A stretch of DNA of 64,000 bases from Periconia sp. R9002 (Eukaryota; Ascomycota; Dothideomycetes; Pleosporales; Periconiaceae): assembly GCA_023627715.1 (NCBI GenBank), contig JAMAHW010000080.1, forward strand, positions 140,849-204,848, read 5' to 3'. Made by a program: the position numbers and the translations under genes. Under the pieces are notes generated by a model. The model did no database searches, was not told the DNA's origin, and saw nothing but the letters and a program-made list of their open reading frames with translations. Below are positions 33,769 through 46,018 of this stretch, piece after piece. Position 1 is the stretch's first letter; each line of letters begins with the position of its first letter.

Positions 33769-36700
33769 TCACTTCCTCCCTTTTCCTTTCTTGGTGTTCA
33801 CCTTTCTCGTCTTTTTCGGCTCTTTGTATTCTTCTGAATGATTATGCCCTTCATTGTCCCGCATGATACTGTTTGTCCACAGCAGGCAGCGCTTATGCGT
33901 CTCTTCAGGTTCTTTAGGAGCCTTGTTACGGGTCGAGATTCTCGGTTTGTCTTCTTCCTCTTCATCTTTGCTCTCCTCGTTCTTCTGCGTGCGGGACTTC
34001 ATGACCTCCATATACTCAGCGATTTTGTCGCGGTAGTTGACAAGCGATTTGCGAAGTGCTTTCTCTCGCACACCACGCTCATCTAGCCATGCTATGAGTT
34101 GCTCAAGGTCGGAAGGATCATCCAAATAACCCCATTCAGAAGACGATGAGAGATGAGTGTTGTTTTCTTCTTTTTCCTTGCGCTCCGGAACTGTCCAGCC
34201 GAATTCTGCTTTATCCTGTGCCATGGCTTCTTCTTCTAGGTTGGGTTGAAGCTCCCACTCATCAGGACCTTGCACCCACAGGCGCCCGTTCGCGTAGCCA
34301 AGCTCCGCCGTGGAGCTAGTGGGAACACCTCCATATGGCATGCCATTGGCCTCGAACCAGTAGTACTTGTTTAAGAAACGGTCCTTACCCAGAATCTTGG
34401 ACCGATGTACATGGGTTTCTCGAAGATCATCATCCAGCTCCTGGATGTCGGCTTCGGTTTTTCGTAATTCGGCTTTCTTCGCATCGATGGCTTTGTTGAG
34501 CTTGTCCCATTCCTTTTGTTGTTTCGTCTTCGCGGCTTCAGCCCTTTTCTTCTTCTCTTTCTCCAGCTTCGCAACCTCTGACTCCCGCTTGCGTTTCGTC
34601 TGTTGGGCGGCTTTGCGGGATCTGCGATTGGTAGTTTGCATTTCTTCGGTAGATTCCTGATCTTCACCCTCTTGTTTACCGTCCTCCGTGCCTGTCATTG
34701 TGACGTCTGGATTTTCTTTATTGGTGTCAGCTATCGTTGTCGATGTAATCAGAGGCAACTGAATCTTTCGTTCAAGATCTAGTTTGATGACATCATCAGT
34801 CCTATGCCACATGGTTAGCCATTATATCACTCGTTTGTCAGACAACAACATACAGTTCTTTTCGCTTTCTCTGGTGTTCAATCTTCTCTTTGCGGAGCCT
34901 AGTCAGTTCTAGCGAAGCTAGAGCAAGCTGTTCACGGAAAGGCTCCGTTGTGACTGTGAGACGCATAATGATATCAAGTGCTGATATTCGAAGGTTTACA
35001 TCCATGCACAGGTAATTATAGGCTATTGTTTCGACAGATGCCTCCTCATCAGGCGGTACTAGTCGAGCCAAAATCTCATCGCAAGCGTCTTTATGGACCG
35101 GATTGAAAGAGAGGCGATGAAGCAAACCCACGAGGATGGCCTGCCACCCACCCTCTCTGAAGTTGCGAATTTTGATCTGCTCGATCCAATCAAACTCTGA
35201 CTCAGAAAGGAATTCTGCTGCCTTATGAAGCGGTTTCGGGGGCTCGGGTGTGGGTGTGCGCTGCTTCGCAATCTGGTGGGCCTCTGATCTCCTCAGACTA
35301 CTACGCGTTGTGCGAACTGGTGGTTCTGGCTCAGGCGTACTCTCATCGCTTGACTCGTCCGTGTCTGAATCTTCATCGTCCATTGACGGAAGGTCTACTT
35401 GAAGCTTCCCGTGTTTGTCTAGATACTGCTTTAACACAGCACAGTGCATTTCTGTCAGTAATTCGCACTCTATCTGCTCGGAAGAAAACCCAATGGCTTC
35501 CACAAAATCATCCAGGGTAAAAGAGTCGAGATAGTATATAGTGTCATGCACGTTGAGAGTATCCCAAATGCACAACATGGGGCCTATACTCTTCATACGA
35601 ATACCCGTCTTTTTGTCCTCGGAGGGTGGTTCAACGCCAGTCGGAACATCGTCTGAGAAAAATTTGAGATTGGGTCGAACAAGAGAGGTTCTTGGCTTTT
35701 TTATTCTCAAATCCTCCATGGGGTATTTGACGATAGGCTCAAGCGGCCTCACTGGAGGTGCAGGAGCGTGAGTTTGCTGGGCTTGTTGCGGTTGCGCATT
35801 GTTCGCCGGCGGGGTGGGAAGCGCCTGATATGACATGAAATTATTTGGGAATGGCAACTTGAGCGGAAGTCCTGGACTAGGTAGGGACTGCTGGTGAGGG
35901 TAGTGAGGTTGAACATGCCCTGGAGCCTGAGACCCGTGATGTTGATGTGGATGCGGGTGAAGATGTGGGTGGCTAAGGACAGGCGGTTGAGATACATTAA
36001 GATATGGCGACTGTCCGCCAGGGAGAAACGGGGGAGGATGGTGAGAATATGCATAAGGCGGCGCGGCGACGTATTTGAAATGCGGCCCGCTGACCATTTG
36101 GATACCGGGTAGATTGATGAGATCAGGAGTCCCTTGACTTGGAGTTCGCATGAATGGACCGGCACCATCCATATAAGGCTGACCCAACCCAGGAGGTCCT
36201 GGACGAGGTAGTGAGACGTTGTTCATGGCGTGATGAACTTTCTTGGCAACCAACGCTGCATCTCGCGTCTTCATGTCGGGGAGCTTGGTGGCGATTTTGT
36301 AGCGTTTCGCGAGATGGTCTTTTACCATCCAAGGGGCGCCATTCCACGCTTCTCGTGAAATGGAAGCCCGTAAAAACTGCTTTAACAAAAGCTTCGAATA
36401 GACTCTCCGATCCCGCTGGAGTTCACTGGCCCTATACCGGATCAGCTCCTCGCCGTTGTCCTCCATCTTGATGGTGTATTGGTAGGAGCGGAACTGCTCA
36501 TCCGTTTCTGGGGGATGGTATATGTTGTGCAGCCTGGAGTTGTCGATCATGTGAACGATCTTGCCGTATCGCCGATTATTGTCAACTTCGAGGCATACCT
36601 GATCACCGACCATAAAATTTTCACGGAAGTACTACGATTAATGAGTCAATAACTCTAGCGACAATGAGAAGCAGCGCACTTACATCAAAGACGAGATTGA

Positions 36701-37352
36701 CTAAGAACCAAGTTAGCGCAGTCCAACTTATAAATTCCGATTATTGACTTACCCAGATCGTCCATGCGTGGTGTATTTTCGAATTGCACAAAGTTGAGCA
36801 CACGCTCTTTCATGGAGTCGGGAAAGTTTGTCTTGACCTCCATGGAAGCCTCAATCTGTCCGTCGGTCAGTACTAAGACCATTTGACCAACCACATTCCT
36901 CAACGAACCTCACTCTCCAAAGCCTCAAAGAAAGTGTATCCTCCATGTCCGGTTGCTTCGCATGTGAAAATTTTCTGTGAAATCTGTCAGAAGACATGTT
37001 GCGAACGAAGGGCGGGGTCGTGGTAAACGTGGAGGGGCATTACCTGAAGGTAAAAGTCGCGTCTAACATCAAGTCAGTGCTCATGTTGCAGTTGTCAATC
37101 AGTGCTCAGAAACATACCTGTTGAGATATCGCTCATAGTCGGCAAAAACCTCTCCGGTTGTGTCGATCACCCATACCTATGCGACAAACTTAGTATTTGC
37201 GGTGTCCAAACTATGAGCTATCAAAACGCACCTCAGAGTTGTCGTCAAGGAACGGTGGTGGAGGCTCCGGCTTGACAGGTTTGCGCTTGTATTGTACCTG
37301 AAAATGTGAGCGAGGACAGGCGTTTCAAGCAGTTTGACGCGTTATATACCAT
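33769..37352 (-). CDS. ITC1: Chromatin-remodelling accessory protein Itc1 (WAC-DDT-WHIM, ISW2-type complex)
   Basis: Itc1/Acf1-type proteins partner ISWI-family ATPases to space nucleosomes and repress genes. Nine exons: 37350-37352 (the ATG alone), 37232-37297, 37118-37176, 37044-37062 (19 nt), 36909-36974, 36753-36855, 36684-36700 (17 nt), 34854-36631, 33769-34801; most introns 52-55 nt; 1047 residues. Order: WAC domain at the N-terminus (VWVIDTTGEVFADYERYLNRRDF, CEATGHGG), His/Pro-rich linker (about 190-330), DDT domain (about 458-520, MLCIWDTLNVHDTIYYLDSF), WHIM1 region (about 596-680), coiled coil Lys/Glu-rich (about 760-830), WHIM2/3 segments (RFLNKYYWFE ~849; DLEQLIAWLDERGVREKAL ~935). 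A basic C-terminal tail ends in KKGKGRK. Phases all agree with the conserved domains. Confidence 0.93.
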
Positions 37353-38456
37353 TTCGAAATTCTTCTTCCTAGCACATTTGGAGCTTTCTTGGTGTCGCGT
37401 CCGGGATTCAAAATGACCGTGGAGCAGATTCTGCGAGGTGGAGGGCTAATTGAGGCGCCGTTTGGCGATCAGATGGCCCGAAAAGCTCTCCGGTACACCC
37501 GTCAACCCAGATCAAAAGGTTATGCCGTGCGCGCCCAAGGTAGTGGTAGTGGTTGGAAAGGTGATAGTCTACCGGAACAGATCCGAAAATGGTTCCGAGA
37601 CGCGTCTTGGTCGCGATTTTGGTGGATTTCGAGATGGAGAGGCGTTCGTGGTGATTGTTGGCGGCGGTTCGAAGGTGTCAGTGGGTGGAAAGAGAGAGAA
37701 AGTGTACAGGCGACGCATGGAGGGTCAAAGGTAGCGGTTGCCAAAAATGCCCAGGCGCGGGAGTCTCAAAAGGCTAGCCTAGGTGGGTAAGACACCCCAA
37801 CCTGCTCCTGCTATCCACTTGGGATACCACCCTCCCCATCGCGCTCACAATCCCAGCTTATTTGTGCTCGTTTTAATCCTTGGGATCTGTATAATTACCC
37901 TACTCGTACTAGAAATGACTAAAAAATGTCAAGCTGAGCATAGCGAGCAAGCTACGCAAAAGCATACACTCTCATGACGCATCTATGCTCCTGATCCCAG
38001 ACAGCAACTTGACCCACACCACATGAACACCCAACCAAATCCACTATTCTATCCGCATTCGCCCACAAACATGACAATAAATTCTGAAAGTATTACTACT
38101 AGCTCACCAAGACCCTTGTACAGTGTTAGGTATATCAAAGGGCGTTTATACCAACACCCAGAGATAGTGGCCCCTTTCTTTGCGTATGGTGTCAAAAGCT
38201 TCTATCCAATTCGACCCCCTAGATATCTGGCTAGATGGCAACCCTGGCAATCTCACGCTACAAATACAAATTCTGGAAGGTTGAATCGATTTGTGATTCG
38301 GTGTGACCAGTCTACAACAGTATAAACTTATCTATCTCAATCCATGACCTATTATCTTATATCTCATATCACAAGACGAATATTCTGCATTGATACATGG
38401 GAAAGAAAACAACATCACCTAAAGAATCAATGAATTGGGTGATCGAAGCAACCGCA
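37353..38456. other. 1.1-kb intergenic region, no supported gene
   Basis: ITC1 promoter and the 3' side of ALG8. 37389-37790 is open on the plus strand, but the translation is Arg/Gly-rich and probably only reflects ITC1 5' sequence. Nothing recognised. Confidence 0.4.
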
Positions 38457-40292
38457 CTATAGATCCATATACACGACTGAAAATCCCAGCCAGCTCCCAA
38501 CCACTCCGACCGCGGAATAGGAACTGGTGAACATCAAGGGCAAAAACTCATACTTGTCCCCGAAAACGATCCCATGGATGAGAGAGCAATATGCAATCAA
38601 AGGTATGGACAATGCGATGTAATAGAAAGAAAATCGATCGAGCAAGAATACTCTCGGATGTGGCGAGCTACAATTGGTCAGCTCATTGCATAGAGCGAAC
38701 TATGTTGGACTTACGCGGGAGCAAGACGATCGAACGCCAGCATGAAAGCTACAAGCCATAATATGGTGTATACTGTCTTGACTGGAAATTCCGCTGCAGT
38801 GAACAGAAGAGGGAAAAGAGATACATGGCCCGAAACGGCCAATGGTCTGAAAGCGCTAAAGTATCGCCGGTCCCGTAAAGCAATCAAACTGAAGGGAATA
38901 ATGATAAGTAAGATGGCTTTCTCATGCACATGCCAACCAAAGAGAAAGGATGCATAACCGCAAAGGGTAATAGCGCCGATGAATGTTTCCCATTTTGGGT
39001 CCAGCAGGAGGCGTATGAGGAAGGGCTTAGAATGTCAGTGTACAACGCCAATTATCTGGAGACGCCTACATACAATTTGAAAGCCAAGGGTTAGAAGGAA
39101 ACAAGTCAGTGGAACTACTTCAGGAAGCACGGCAAAGGATGTATCCCCGACCAATCCCCGGGTTACACTATTCACTGCTTCAGGGTCGACTTTGAGTCCA
39201 AGATAAGGAGCCGCTATACGCATTGTCAGATCTCCTTTAACCGAAAGCCAGCAAAATTGAAGTGTTACCGTATATCAGGACTCGGTCGCTGAACGAGTAT
39301 AATGCCCAAACGTTCGGCGCCCAATATGCGTGGCAAAGTCCCCGAGAGAATGGGAAAAGCCGACGAAGAACTTGCTCGAGCTGACCCCACAAGGCGAAAG
39401 GTCCAAATGCAGCGGCGAAAACGCTGACGATACCGATACCAAGCTTGATGCAATTGAGGAATTGTATCTGAAAGTAAGGAAAGGATCGCCGATCACTTAA
39501 GCAGTAGGCTCGTAAGAGGTATACAAAGTAAGCAGGCGCCAGGTACAAATAGATATGCTTGAAGCATAGCAATACGGCAAACAGTATCCCGCTTAACAAC
39601 AGCGTTGAGTGTTTCCGAGCGAGCACTAAGGAGAGTACCAGAATGCCATACATGAAGCCATTGTACTGAAAATGGATGTGATCGATAATTAAGAGACCAG
39701 GCGACAAGAGAACAGAGAGGGCAGCGGCATGTGCGGTTGCTTTTGATTTAGATTCCTTGACATATCTAAATTGTTAGGTGATGCCAGAGGGACACGAGAT
39801 TGAGGCTTACCGATGTAAAGCGTAGACCAGGACGAGTTCGGTGATGATGACGGTGGTGCGTTGAAAATAAACCGTCTGCCAGCTGTCGTAGCCAAGATTT
39901 TGAACATGTAGCAATTGAGGTTCGAAAAAGGCAGCGGCATGTGACATCAGCCACTCAAAGTAAGCAAAAAAGGGTGGATAGTCAAGAGTCCATTCCGAGG
40001 TGTTCTGCAAAGGCGTGTCAATCCAAGGCCAATATTCTATCAGGGTAGAAATGATGCAGGAATGGACCTACCTCATAGTACCATTCTTTGACAGGTAGCG
40101 AATAAGTGAGAGCGAGCCAGTTGCGATGTACCTCGAAATCAGTGGATTTGCTTGCGGGATCATGAGCATTAGTGGTTATGAGGGCGGATGGATTGGGTTC
40201 AAGAATTGCGCATACTAGGCGGGAAACAACAAGACTTTGAGGGCCGTGGCCACTACGGCGCACTGAAGAACTGACGGATACAGTTCGGCCAT
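38457..40292 (-). CDS. ALG8: Dolichyl-P-Glc:Glc1Man9GlcNAc2-PP-dolichol alpha-1,3-glucosyltransferase Alg8
   Basis: ER multi-pass enzyme adding the second glucose to the lipid-linked oligosaccharide for N-glycosylation. Exons 40216-40292, 40072-40150, 39811-40004, 39269-39765, 39074-39213, 38715-39025, 38457-38667; introns 40151-40215, 40005-40071, 39766-39810 (45 nt), 39214-39268, 39026-39073, 38668-38714 (47 nt); 502 residues. Family markers: [13 protein letters not shown] then [13 protein letters not shown] at the N-terminus; [17 protein letters not shown] (luminal loop with catalytic acidic residues); [40 protein letters not shown]. About a dozen hydrophobic segments are seen. The 55-nt intron at 39214 was chosen over a shorter alternative because it joins LIY to AAPYLGLKV. 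Confidence 0.93.
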
Positions 40293-40566
40293 GGGGACAC
40301 GAGTGGACGTCAATGGCTGGAATCAATGTGGCGACGAGATGGGGTTAGGTATTTCCATGCTGGCAAGTGAGGTTTAAACTGGGATCACGTGCTGAATTAA
40401 GCGAGCGAGCTTAATGAGAGTGTGCTGTGCTTGATTGGAGGCTGAACTGGCGGCGTGCGCTTGGTCTGGAAGGAAGAAAGGGAGCGAACAACGCTGACGA
40501 CCAAATCCGGTGCACCCAATTCAGTCATGGCGCCATCTGACATGGTACAGTACTCAATCGTCTTTA

Positions 40567-40602
40567 CATACATACATACATACACGTACACGCATACATA
40601 CA
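40567..40602. repeat. (CATA)n microsatellite
   Basis: Tandem CATA units, about four perfect then interrupted by CACG. Confidence 0.85.
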
Positions 40603-40682
40603 GAGCGGCAACTCGACTCGATTGTACGTGCCTCTCGTGCTATGAACAAGAAACAAGCTGGTATACCTACTCCGATACAGGC

Positions 40683-40714
40683 GACACGGCACGACACGAC
40701 ACGACACGACACGG
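40683..40714. repeat. (ACACG)n microsatellite
   Basis: About five to six tandem pentamers of ACGAC/ACACG. Confidence 0.85.
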
Positions 40715-41677
40715 TCCTACGCGCAAGTAGGTGGGGTGGTCGGAGTTGACCAAACGGGCCAGGAGAGCTCGCTGAAGAAAGTCTAGTTAGGAACGATAGG
40801 AGCGGTCTGGGCGCCATATATTTACCCGGACTTTTTTTTCTCCTTCTTTTTTATCTCGCTCCCTTTCCAGTCGGGTATGGCTGATTGCTTACACGGTTGT
40901 GCTGGTATCATATAGGTACAAGGGCAAGGAGTAACGGCAGTATAATGGACAGTGGTTGACGACAATGCCTATTGTGTACTACACATGTCTCTGTGTGCAA
41001 CGCGATGAAACAGGACAACGGAGGCGCACTCGTGTGGTGCTAGGTAGCATACATCTTGTACCTACATGTGTACTTTGCTGGGTTTGCTCAATGTCGAGCC
41101 CTGCCACGCCTGCCCTGGGAGAACCCTGAATTCCGCTTAAGTCTCTTGGGGCCAGCGCTACCCGCCTAACCAAGCCTAGCTGCCTTATGCACTAGCCACT
41201 TTGGGCCGTTAATTTCATTCGCAGCTGCCTCCTGTCTCTCAGTGAGATCGCGGGCTTTTCCTTCCTCTACTTGCTTGCTTCCTTTACCTCTTCACCTCCT
41301 TCGACCCTCCGCCCTCTACGCCTTGTTGCCATCTTTCTTCTTCGGCCCATCCACTCATTATCTACCCTTCTCCGCTGCGAGGTTCCCGCCAACCTCCGCC
41401 TCGTTGCGTCCCCCTTCATTCTTATTGTGGTCCTTCTTTGAATCTATTCAAAAAGCAGCTTCAAAATCAAAGCCTTACCGTCTCCCTTCGCCTTCTCAGC
41501 TCTTCCAATCGCACTAATTCGGCCTTCCGTGTTCCCCAAAAGACAAACTTGCGCCTTGAATCCCGTCTTTTTTCTCGGACCTCCTTGCGCCTCCTGTTAG
41601 CTTTTGCCAGCTCTGTTTTGACCGGCTCGTTTGGCAGTCAACCGACTTTCTGGGCCCCTTGTTCGTGCCCCTGTTCT

Positions 41678-41784
41678 GTAAGTGCCCACACTCGTCAGCA
41701 ATTTGTTAGTTAACGTCGACCTCGACCTTTGACCACCCTCCTCTTTTTCCCTTTGATCCTTCTTGCTAATTGTTCTGTATGCAG
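41678..41784 (+). other. Probable 5'-UTR intron of the Nrd1-like gene
   Basis: GTAAGT donor at 41678, TTGCTAAT branch near 41763 and GCAG acceptor at 41784 (107 nt). A stop codon in the main frame lies just downstream (near 41797), so the intron lies in the untranslated leader. Confidence 0.55.
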
Positions 41785-41973
41785 CACTACGGATTTTAAT
41801 AGCTTTCCCATTTCACGACCACTGTCCCTCGCCGCGGGTAGCCGTATATATTCACATTCCATCCTACCTTGTCCGTCGACCTACCAGTCCGGACACATAA
41901 TACTACCGTCGCCACGGCTGCTATTTCCCAAAGCGCGCGGGACGGCTTAGAGCTGCCACCGCATCTTCTCCTC

Positions 41974-44436
41974 ATGCAGCACCAGGACAACGCTTCCGCT
42001 CCCAGCGGTCCTCGCTTCCAGAATGGATTTCCCAAGCAGATGAATGGCAACAACACTGGCTTTTCGCATGGCGCCTTCAACACGAATCAATCGGGTTACG
42101 CCGACAGGCACCCCGAAAGGGCAAGCATCCCCAACATTAACACCAACCGGCTTGCGCCTGGCAACCCCAACATTTCGGATTTGCAGACTCCAGGAACTGG
42201 CTATGATATGAACTTCACTCCCTTGCTTCCTTCGCAATTGCTTCTTGGGAGCCCTTTCCAACCGGGCTCGCCATCTGCCTTTGCCTCCCCGCAATTCCAG
42301 AACTTTGCTGGATTTGCTGGCCAGAATCAGTCGCAACAGCAGCAGCAGACCCAGCAAAACCAAGTTGGTAGCCCGCTGCAGCAACCTCTTTCCCCGGGAC
42401 TTTACCAGGGCCTTGTCTCGCCAACTAGTTTGAACGGACCTGGTTTCTTTGCTGGGCCTCAGTCTCCAACCTTTGGTAGTTTTAGTGCACAAGGTATGGG
42501 AGGACTTGGTTCTGGCATGTCCATTGCTCCAGGGCTCGTCTCCGGTACTAGCAGGACAGTATACTTGGGTAACATCCCGCCTGAGACGTCTGCCGAGGAG
42601 ATCCTTGGCCACGTGAGAAGTGGCCAGATCGAGTCGGTGAGGCTTCTGCCCGACAAGAACTGTGCATTCATCTCCTTTCTTGATAGCAGCTCTGCGACTC
42701 ATTTTCACTCGGACGCAATCTTGAAAAAGTTGTCGATCCGTGGCCAGGACATCAAAATTGGATGGGGGAAGCCTTCCCAAGTACCTACTTCTGTTGCACT
42801 TGCAGTACAGCAGTCGGGTGCTTCACGAAACGTCTACCTAGGCAACCTACCTGAAGAGGTTTCCGAACAAGAGCTCCGAGAGGACCTCAGCAAGTTTGGT
42901 CCCATTGACACCGTAAAGATTGTCCGTGAGAAAGCTATTGGGTTTGTACATTTCCTCTCGATTGGCAACGCCATCAAGGCTGTAGCCCAACTCCCCCAGG
43001 AGGCGAAGTGGCAGGCTCCCCGCCGCGTTTATTACGGCAAGGATCGTTGTGCTTACGTTTCAAAAACGCAACAACAGAATGCCGCTCAGTACCTCGGGAT
43101 CGCTCCTGGCTATGCGCATGTGCTCAACGGAGCTGACCGTGACATGATTTCTAATGCGCTTGCCCAACAATCAGTTGCTGCTGCTGCAGTTGCAACTTCT
43201 GCTGGAGGTGTGAACAACCTGGGTAATCGAACTGTTTACCTAGGTAACATTCACCCCGAGACTACGATTGAAGAAATTTGCAATGTTGTTCGTGGAGGGC
43301 TTCTTCACCACATTCGATACATCCCCGACAAGCATATCTGCTTTGTAACCTTCATTGATCCCACTTCTGCGGCGTCTTTCTACGCCTTGAGCAACCTCCA
43401 AGGCCTCATGATCCACAATCGCCGTTTGAAGATCGGTTGGGGAAAGCATTCTGGCGCTCTCCCCCCTGCAATTGCTCTCGCTGTTAGCGGAGGTGCTTCT
43501 CGCAATGTCTACATAGGCAACCTCGATGAGTCTTGGACCGAGGAGCGTTTGAGGCAAGACTTCTCCGAATATGGCGAGATCGAGCTTGTCAACACACTTC
43601 GTGAGAAGAGCTGTGCGTTCGTCAACTTCACGAACATTGCCAACGCTATCAAGGCAATCGAAGCGGTGCGCGGTCGTGAGGAGTACAAGCGGTTCAAGGT
43701 GAATTTTGGGAAAGATCGTTGTGGTAATCCGCCGCGTCAGATGAGCCAGCAAGGCCAGAGCCAGCAAGCTGGTAGTGATGGCGTTCAGTCCCCATCACCA
43801 ATCAGTGGTCTCCATCCTACCCAAGGAACCCCTGGTCCTTCCATTTCACCTACTGGTTCAGTTGCGCCCAACTCGAGCGGTAGCACGAACGGTCAATTCC
43901 CCAACGTGCAAGCACCCGCTCCTGCCAACATTCTGAACTCGGGAGCCAACAACCCTCTGATGATGTACCTCCAGGCTCAACAATCTCAACAGCAACAAGT
44001 TGAGTCTCCAATGCAGCAATCCCAACAGCAGCAGCAACAGCAGAGCTTCCAGTCCCCTCAAGCCGCCTTCTACAGTGCTGATAACAATCCCTCACCTCAG
44101 CCCCACACCTCCTCGCACGCTTCCCACAACAGCACCTCGAGCTTCAGCCTCATTAATGGATCCTCCGCTCAATCTGGTGCTACCACGGTGGGTGGCCTTC
44201 TCGCTCCCTCTAACCTGAACGCTCGTGCTCAGCACTCGCGTGCCGTGAGTCTGCCAGTGTTCACTCAGGGACCTTTCACACAGCCTACACAACAGTCGCA
44301 GGCCCCGCAAAATTCTTTTGGAAGTCTCAGCTCCGGCATCGGCGGATTTGGTAGCGGAAACGGTGGTTATGGATTGGCTATCCAGGGTGATGGAGGCCTA
44401 CCTGGATGGGCTGAAGAGGAGGTTGGTGCGCAGTAA
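41974..44436 (+). CDS. nrd1: Four-RRM RNA-binding protein, Nrd1/Msa2-like
   Basis: Cytoplasmic mRNA-binding regulator; the fission-yeast relative Nrd1/Msa2 represses differentiation genes and affects cytokinesis transcripts. Single coding exon, 820 residues from the ATG at 41974 ([15 protein letters not shown]); an in-frame stop upstream excludes extension. RRMs about residues 194-265, 285-355, 419-490 and 510-580, each beginning with an RNP2-like VYLGN or VYIGN; RRM1/3 and RRM2/4 pair, and GWGK follows RRM1 and RRM3. Flanks are Gln/Asn/Ser-rich and prion-like ([12 protein letters not shown] at ~125; poly-Gln at ~690). The C-terminus is Gly-rich and ends [10 protein letters not shown]. Confidence 0.9.
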   Translation: MQHQDNASAPSGPRFQNGFPKQMNGNNTGFSHGAFNTNQSGYADRHPERASIPNINTNRLAPGNPNISDLQTPGTGYDMNFTPLLPSQLLLGSPFQPGSPSAFASPQFQNFAGFAGQNQSQQQQQTQQNQVGSPLQQPLSPGLYQGLVSPTSLNGPGFFAGPQSPTFGSFSAQGMGGLGSGMSIAPGLVSGTSRTVYLGNIPPETSAEEILGHVRSGQIESVRLLPDKNCAFISFLDSSSATHFHSDAILKKLSIRGQDIKIGWGKPSQVPTSVALAVQQSGASRNVYLGNLPEEVSEQELREDLSKFGPIDTVKIVREKAIGFVHFLSIGNAIKAVAQLPQEAKWQAPRRVYYGKDRCAYVSKTQQQNAAQYLGIAPGYAHVLNGADRDMISNALAQQSVAAAAVATSAGGVNNLGNRTVYLGNIHPETTIEEICNVVRGGLLHHIRYIPDKHICFVTFIDPTSAASFYALSNLQGLMIHNRRLKIGWGKHSGALPPAIALAVSGGASRNVYIGNLDESWTEERLRQDFSEYGEIELVNTLREKSCAFVNFTNIANAIKAIEAVRGREEYKRFKVNFGKDRCGNPPRQMSQQGQSQQAGSDGVQSPSPISGLHPTQGTPGPSISPTGSVAPNSSGSTNGQFPNVQAPAPANILNSGANNPLMMYLQAQQSQQQQVESPMQQSQQQQQQQSFQSPQAAFYSADNNPSPQPHTSSHASHNSTSSFSLINGSSAQSGATTVGGLLAPSNLNARAQHSRAVSLPVFTQGPFTQPTQQSQAPQNSFGSLSSGIGGFGSGNGGYGLAIQGDGGLPGWAEEEVGAQ

Positions 44437-45071
44437 ACGACCACGAAACATTTTAAATGCGGTAATACTTGGCTTTGGACTTGGACTTTGGTGCTGAGAA
44501 TCATTTCCCATTTCATTCACTGTGCGATATTTGTCACCCCCCTTACACCACTTGTAGTATTTTTGATTAGACGTACCTCTTGTCCTTCATTTCTCGTTTT
44601 CTTTTCCCCTTGTTAGCTTCTTTGGCTCTTTGGCTTTGCCGCACTATTTCTTTTATATCCCCCTTGTTCCAGCATCATTGAAAGAGACCCCGCACCTCGT
44701 TTCTTGGCTAGGAGTTGGTCTGCGGCCGTCTGTCGGTGGAGATTTTGCGTGTGTATGTGAATGGCTTTGAATAAATGTTGTAATCAAATTGTGTTTTTCT
44801 CCTCGTGTGGTTATCTCTTCCAACCAACGTTGTTCTGTTCGTATTCCGACGATATTAGGAACATGTGTGGTACACGAAAAAATCTAAGAGGTATGGGCTA
44901 CACGCATACTAGATAGTATCACCAGAGCAGTGCCGTGTTCAATGTGTGCTATTATGTGATTATCCACTATCCTATAATCGGGTCTGCCATTACACAGGAC
45001 TATCTCGGCTCATCTTTGCAATCATCGATGGTACGACTTCGTCTTCAAAACTCAAAATCTTCGTCTGCATT
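44437..45071. other. Convergent intergenic region
   Basis: Long T-rich 3' UTR of the Nrd1-like gene meeting the 3' end of MED20. No gene seen. Confidence 0.5.
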
Positions 45072-46018
45072 CTACCCACGAAGTTTTAATGCCTCACACC
45101 ACATGCGCACAGCCGCTTCGGTCACCTTTTGCCTATCGCCTCCAGAACCCTGAGCGGCCTGCATGACCTCACGGATTTCCGACCTGCCCAACTCAATACC
45201 CTCGGTCATCATCTTCCAGATCTGGCGGATTTGCTCTTGTACGAAACTGAAGTCGAGGTCTTCCTCCATGGCGGCGTTCACATCTGCCGTATCTAAGCCA
45301 CTGCCGTTGCGGTTGTTGCGATCGTCGTCGTCATCGTCATCATCGTCGAGCGCACCCGCGCGCGTGGTGATGCAGACTAGAACACCGGGTGAAAGCGAAC
45401 CACCGGCCTGCGGACCCGAGCGCTTAGCCCGCAATCCGCCGATATGTATGGTGAAGTTGGGCACGGTGTACGTGAAACCGGGGAAGTTTGGAGGGATTTC
45501 AAGAGCGCGTTGGGGGGTCCAGAGCTGGGCCCATTGATTCAAGATCAGGCTGTAGAGCGACTCGAACTGCTCCGAGGGTACGGCAACAATGGGTCCTTGC
45601 GCGGGTTGCGCTGTGGGAGGAGCTGGCTGGGCAGGTTGGGAGGATGAGCTGCCGTCCTTAGCTGGCGTGGGCTGGGGTGCTGGAAGATTCGAAGACGGTT
45701 GCTGGATGAAACTGAAGGCGCGATTTGGAGTCAAGCAAGAGAGGCGTAGGAGGTGATTATATGAGTGTGCATTGGCGTTCTGATCTGATGGCGTGTCTTG
45801 CGTGTTGCGGAAGATGATATGGCTCAGGTTCCAGCTGCCATCTGCCCGGTTGGCTCTCTCAAATCTCCTTTCGATGTTGGCAGTAAGTGACTGGCAGATG
45901 GTCTCGGAGCCAGCGACTTGCGCTGATGGGTTAGAGATGAAATACAATCTGTAGATTTGAGGGATTAGTTCCGTTCTCACCACTCAGCAGGTCGAACTGC
46001 TTACCCGCTATACTTCAT
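45072..46018 (-). CDS. MED20: Mediator complex subunit 20
   Basis: Head-module Mediator subunit (TBP-related fold), forms a pair with Med18 in the nucleus and relays activator signals to RNA polymerase II. Exon 1 is 46005-46018 (14 nt), intron 45949-46004, exon 2 45072-45948; 296 residues. The splice creates the family start MKYSGLYFISNPSAQ. Residues ~100-145 form a Pro/Gln/Ala-rich insert and residues ~215-223 a nine-Asp run. The C-terminus is helical (FVQEQIRQIWKMMTEGIELGR). Convergent with the Nrd1-like gene. Confidence 0.9.

Larger units (their letters stand above)
40293..41973. promoter_or_regulatory. Divergent intergenic region ALG8 / Nrd1-like, with simple repeats and long 5' leader
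   Basis: Contains the ALG8 promoter, two microsatellites and a strongly pyrimidine-rich leader (about 41230-41600) for the RNA-binding gene. No protein gene recognised in 1.7 kb. Confidence 0.5.

Noticed and set aside
37389..37790. 133-codon plus-strand frame upstream of ITC1
   Set aside because: Arg/Gly-rich translation with no domain; probably chance in the ITC1 5' region.
39235..39268. 34-nt version of the fourth ALG8 intron
   Set aside because: Too short for a fungal intron and inserts DLTM before the conserved AAPYLGL; the 55-nt intron fits better.
40567..40714. Simple tandem repeats considered as a CRISPR-like or satellite array
   Set aside because: Too few and too short units, no spacers; ordinary eukaryotic microsatellites.
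41947..42780. 277-codon minus-strand frame opposite the Nrd1-like gene
   Set aside because: Antisense to the N-terminal and RRM1 region; no protein features.
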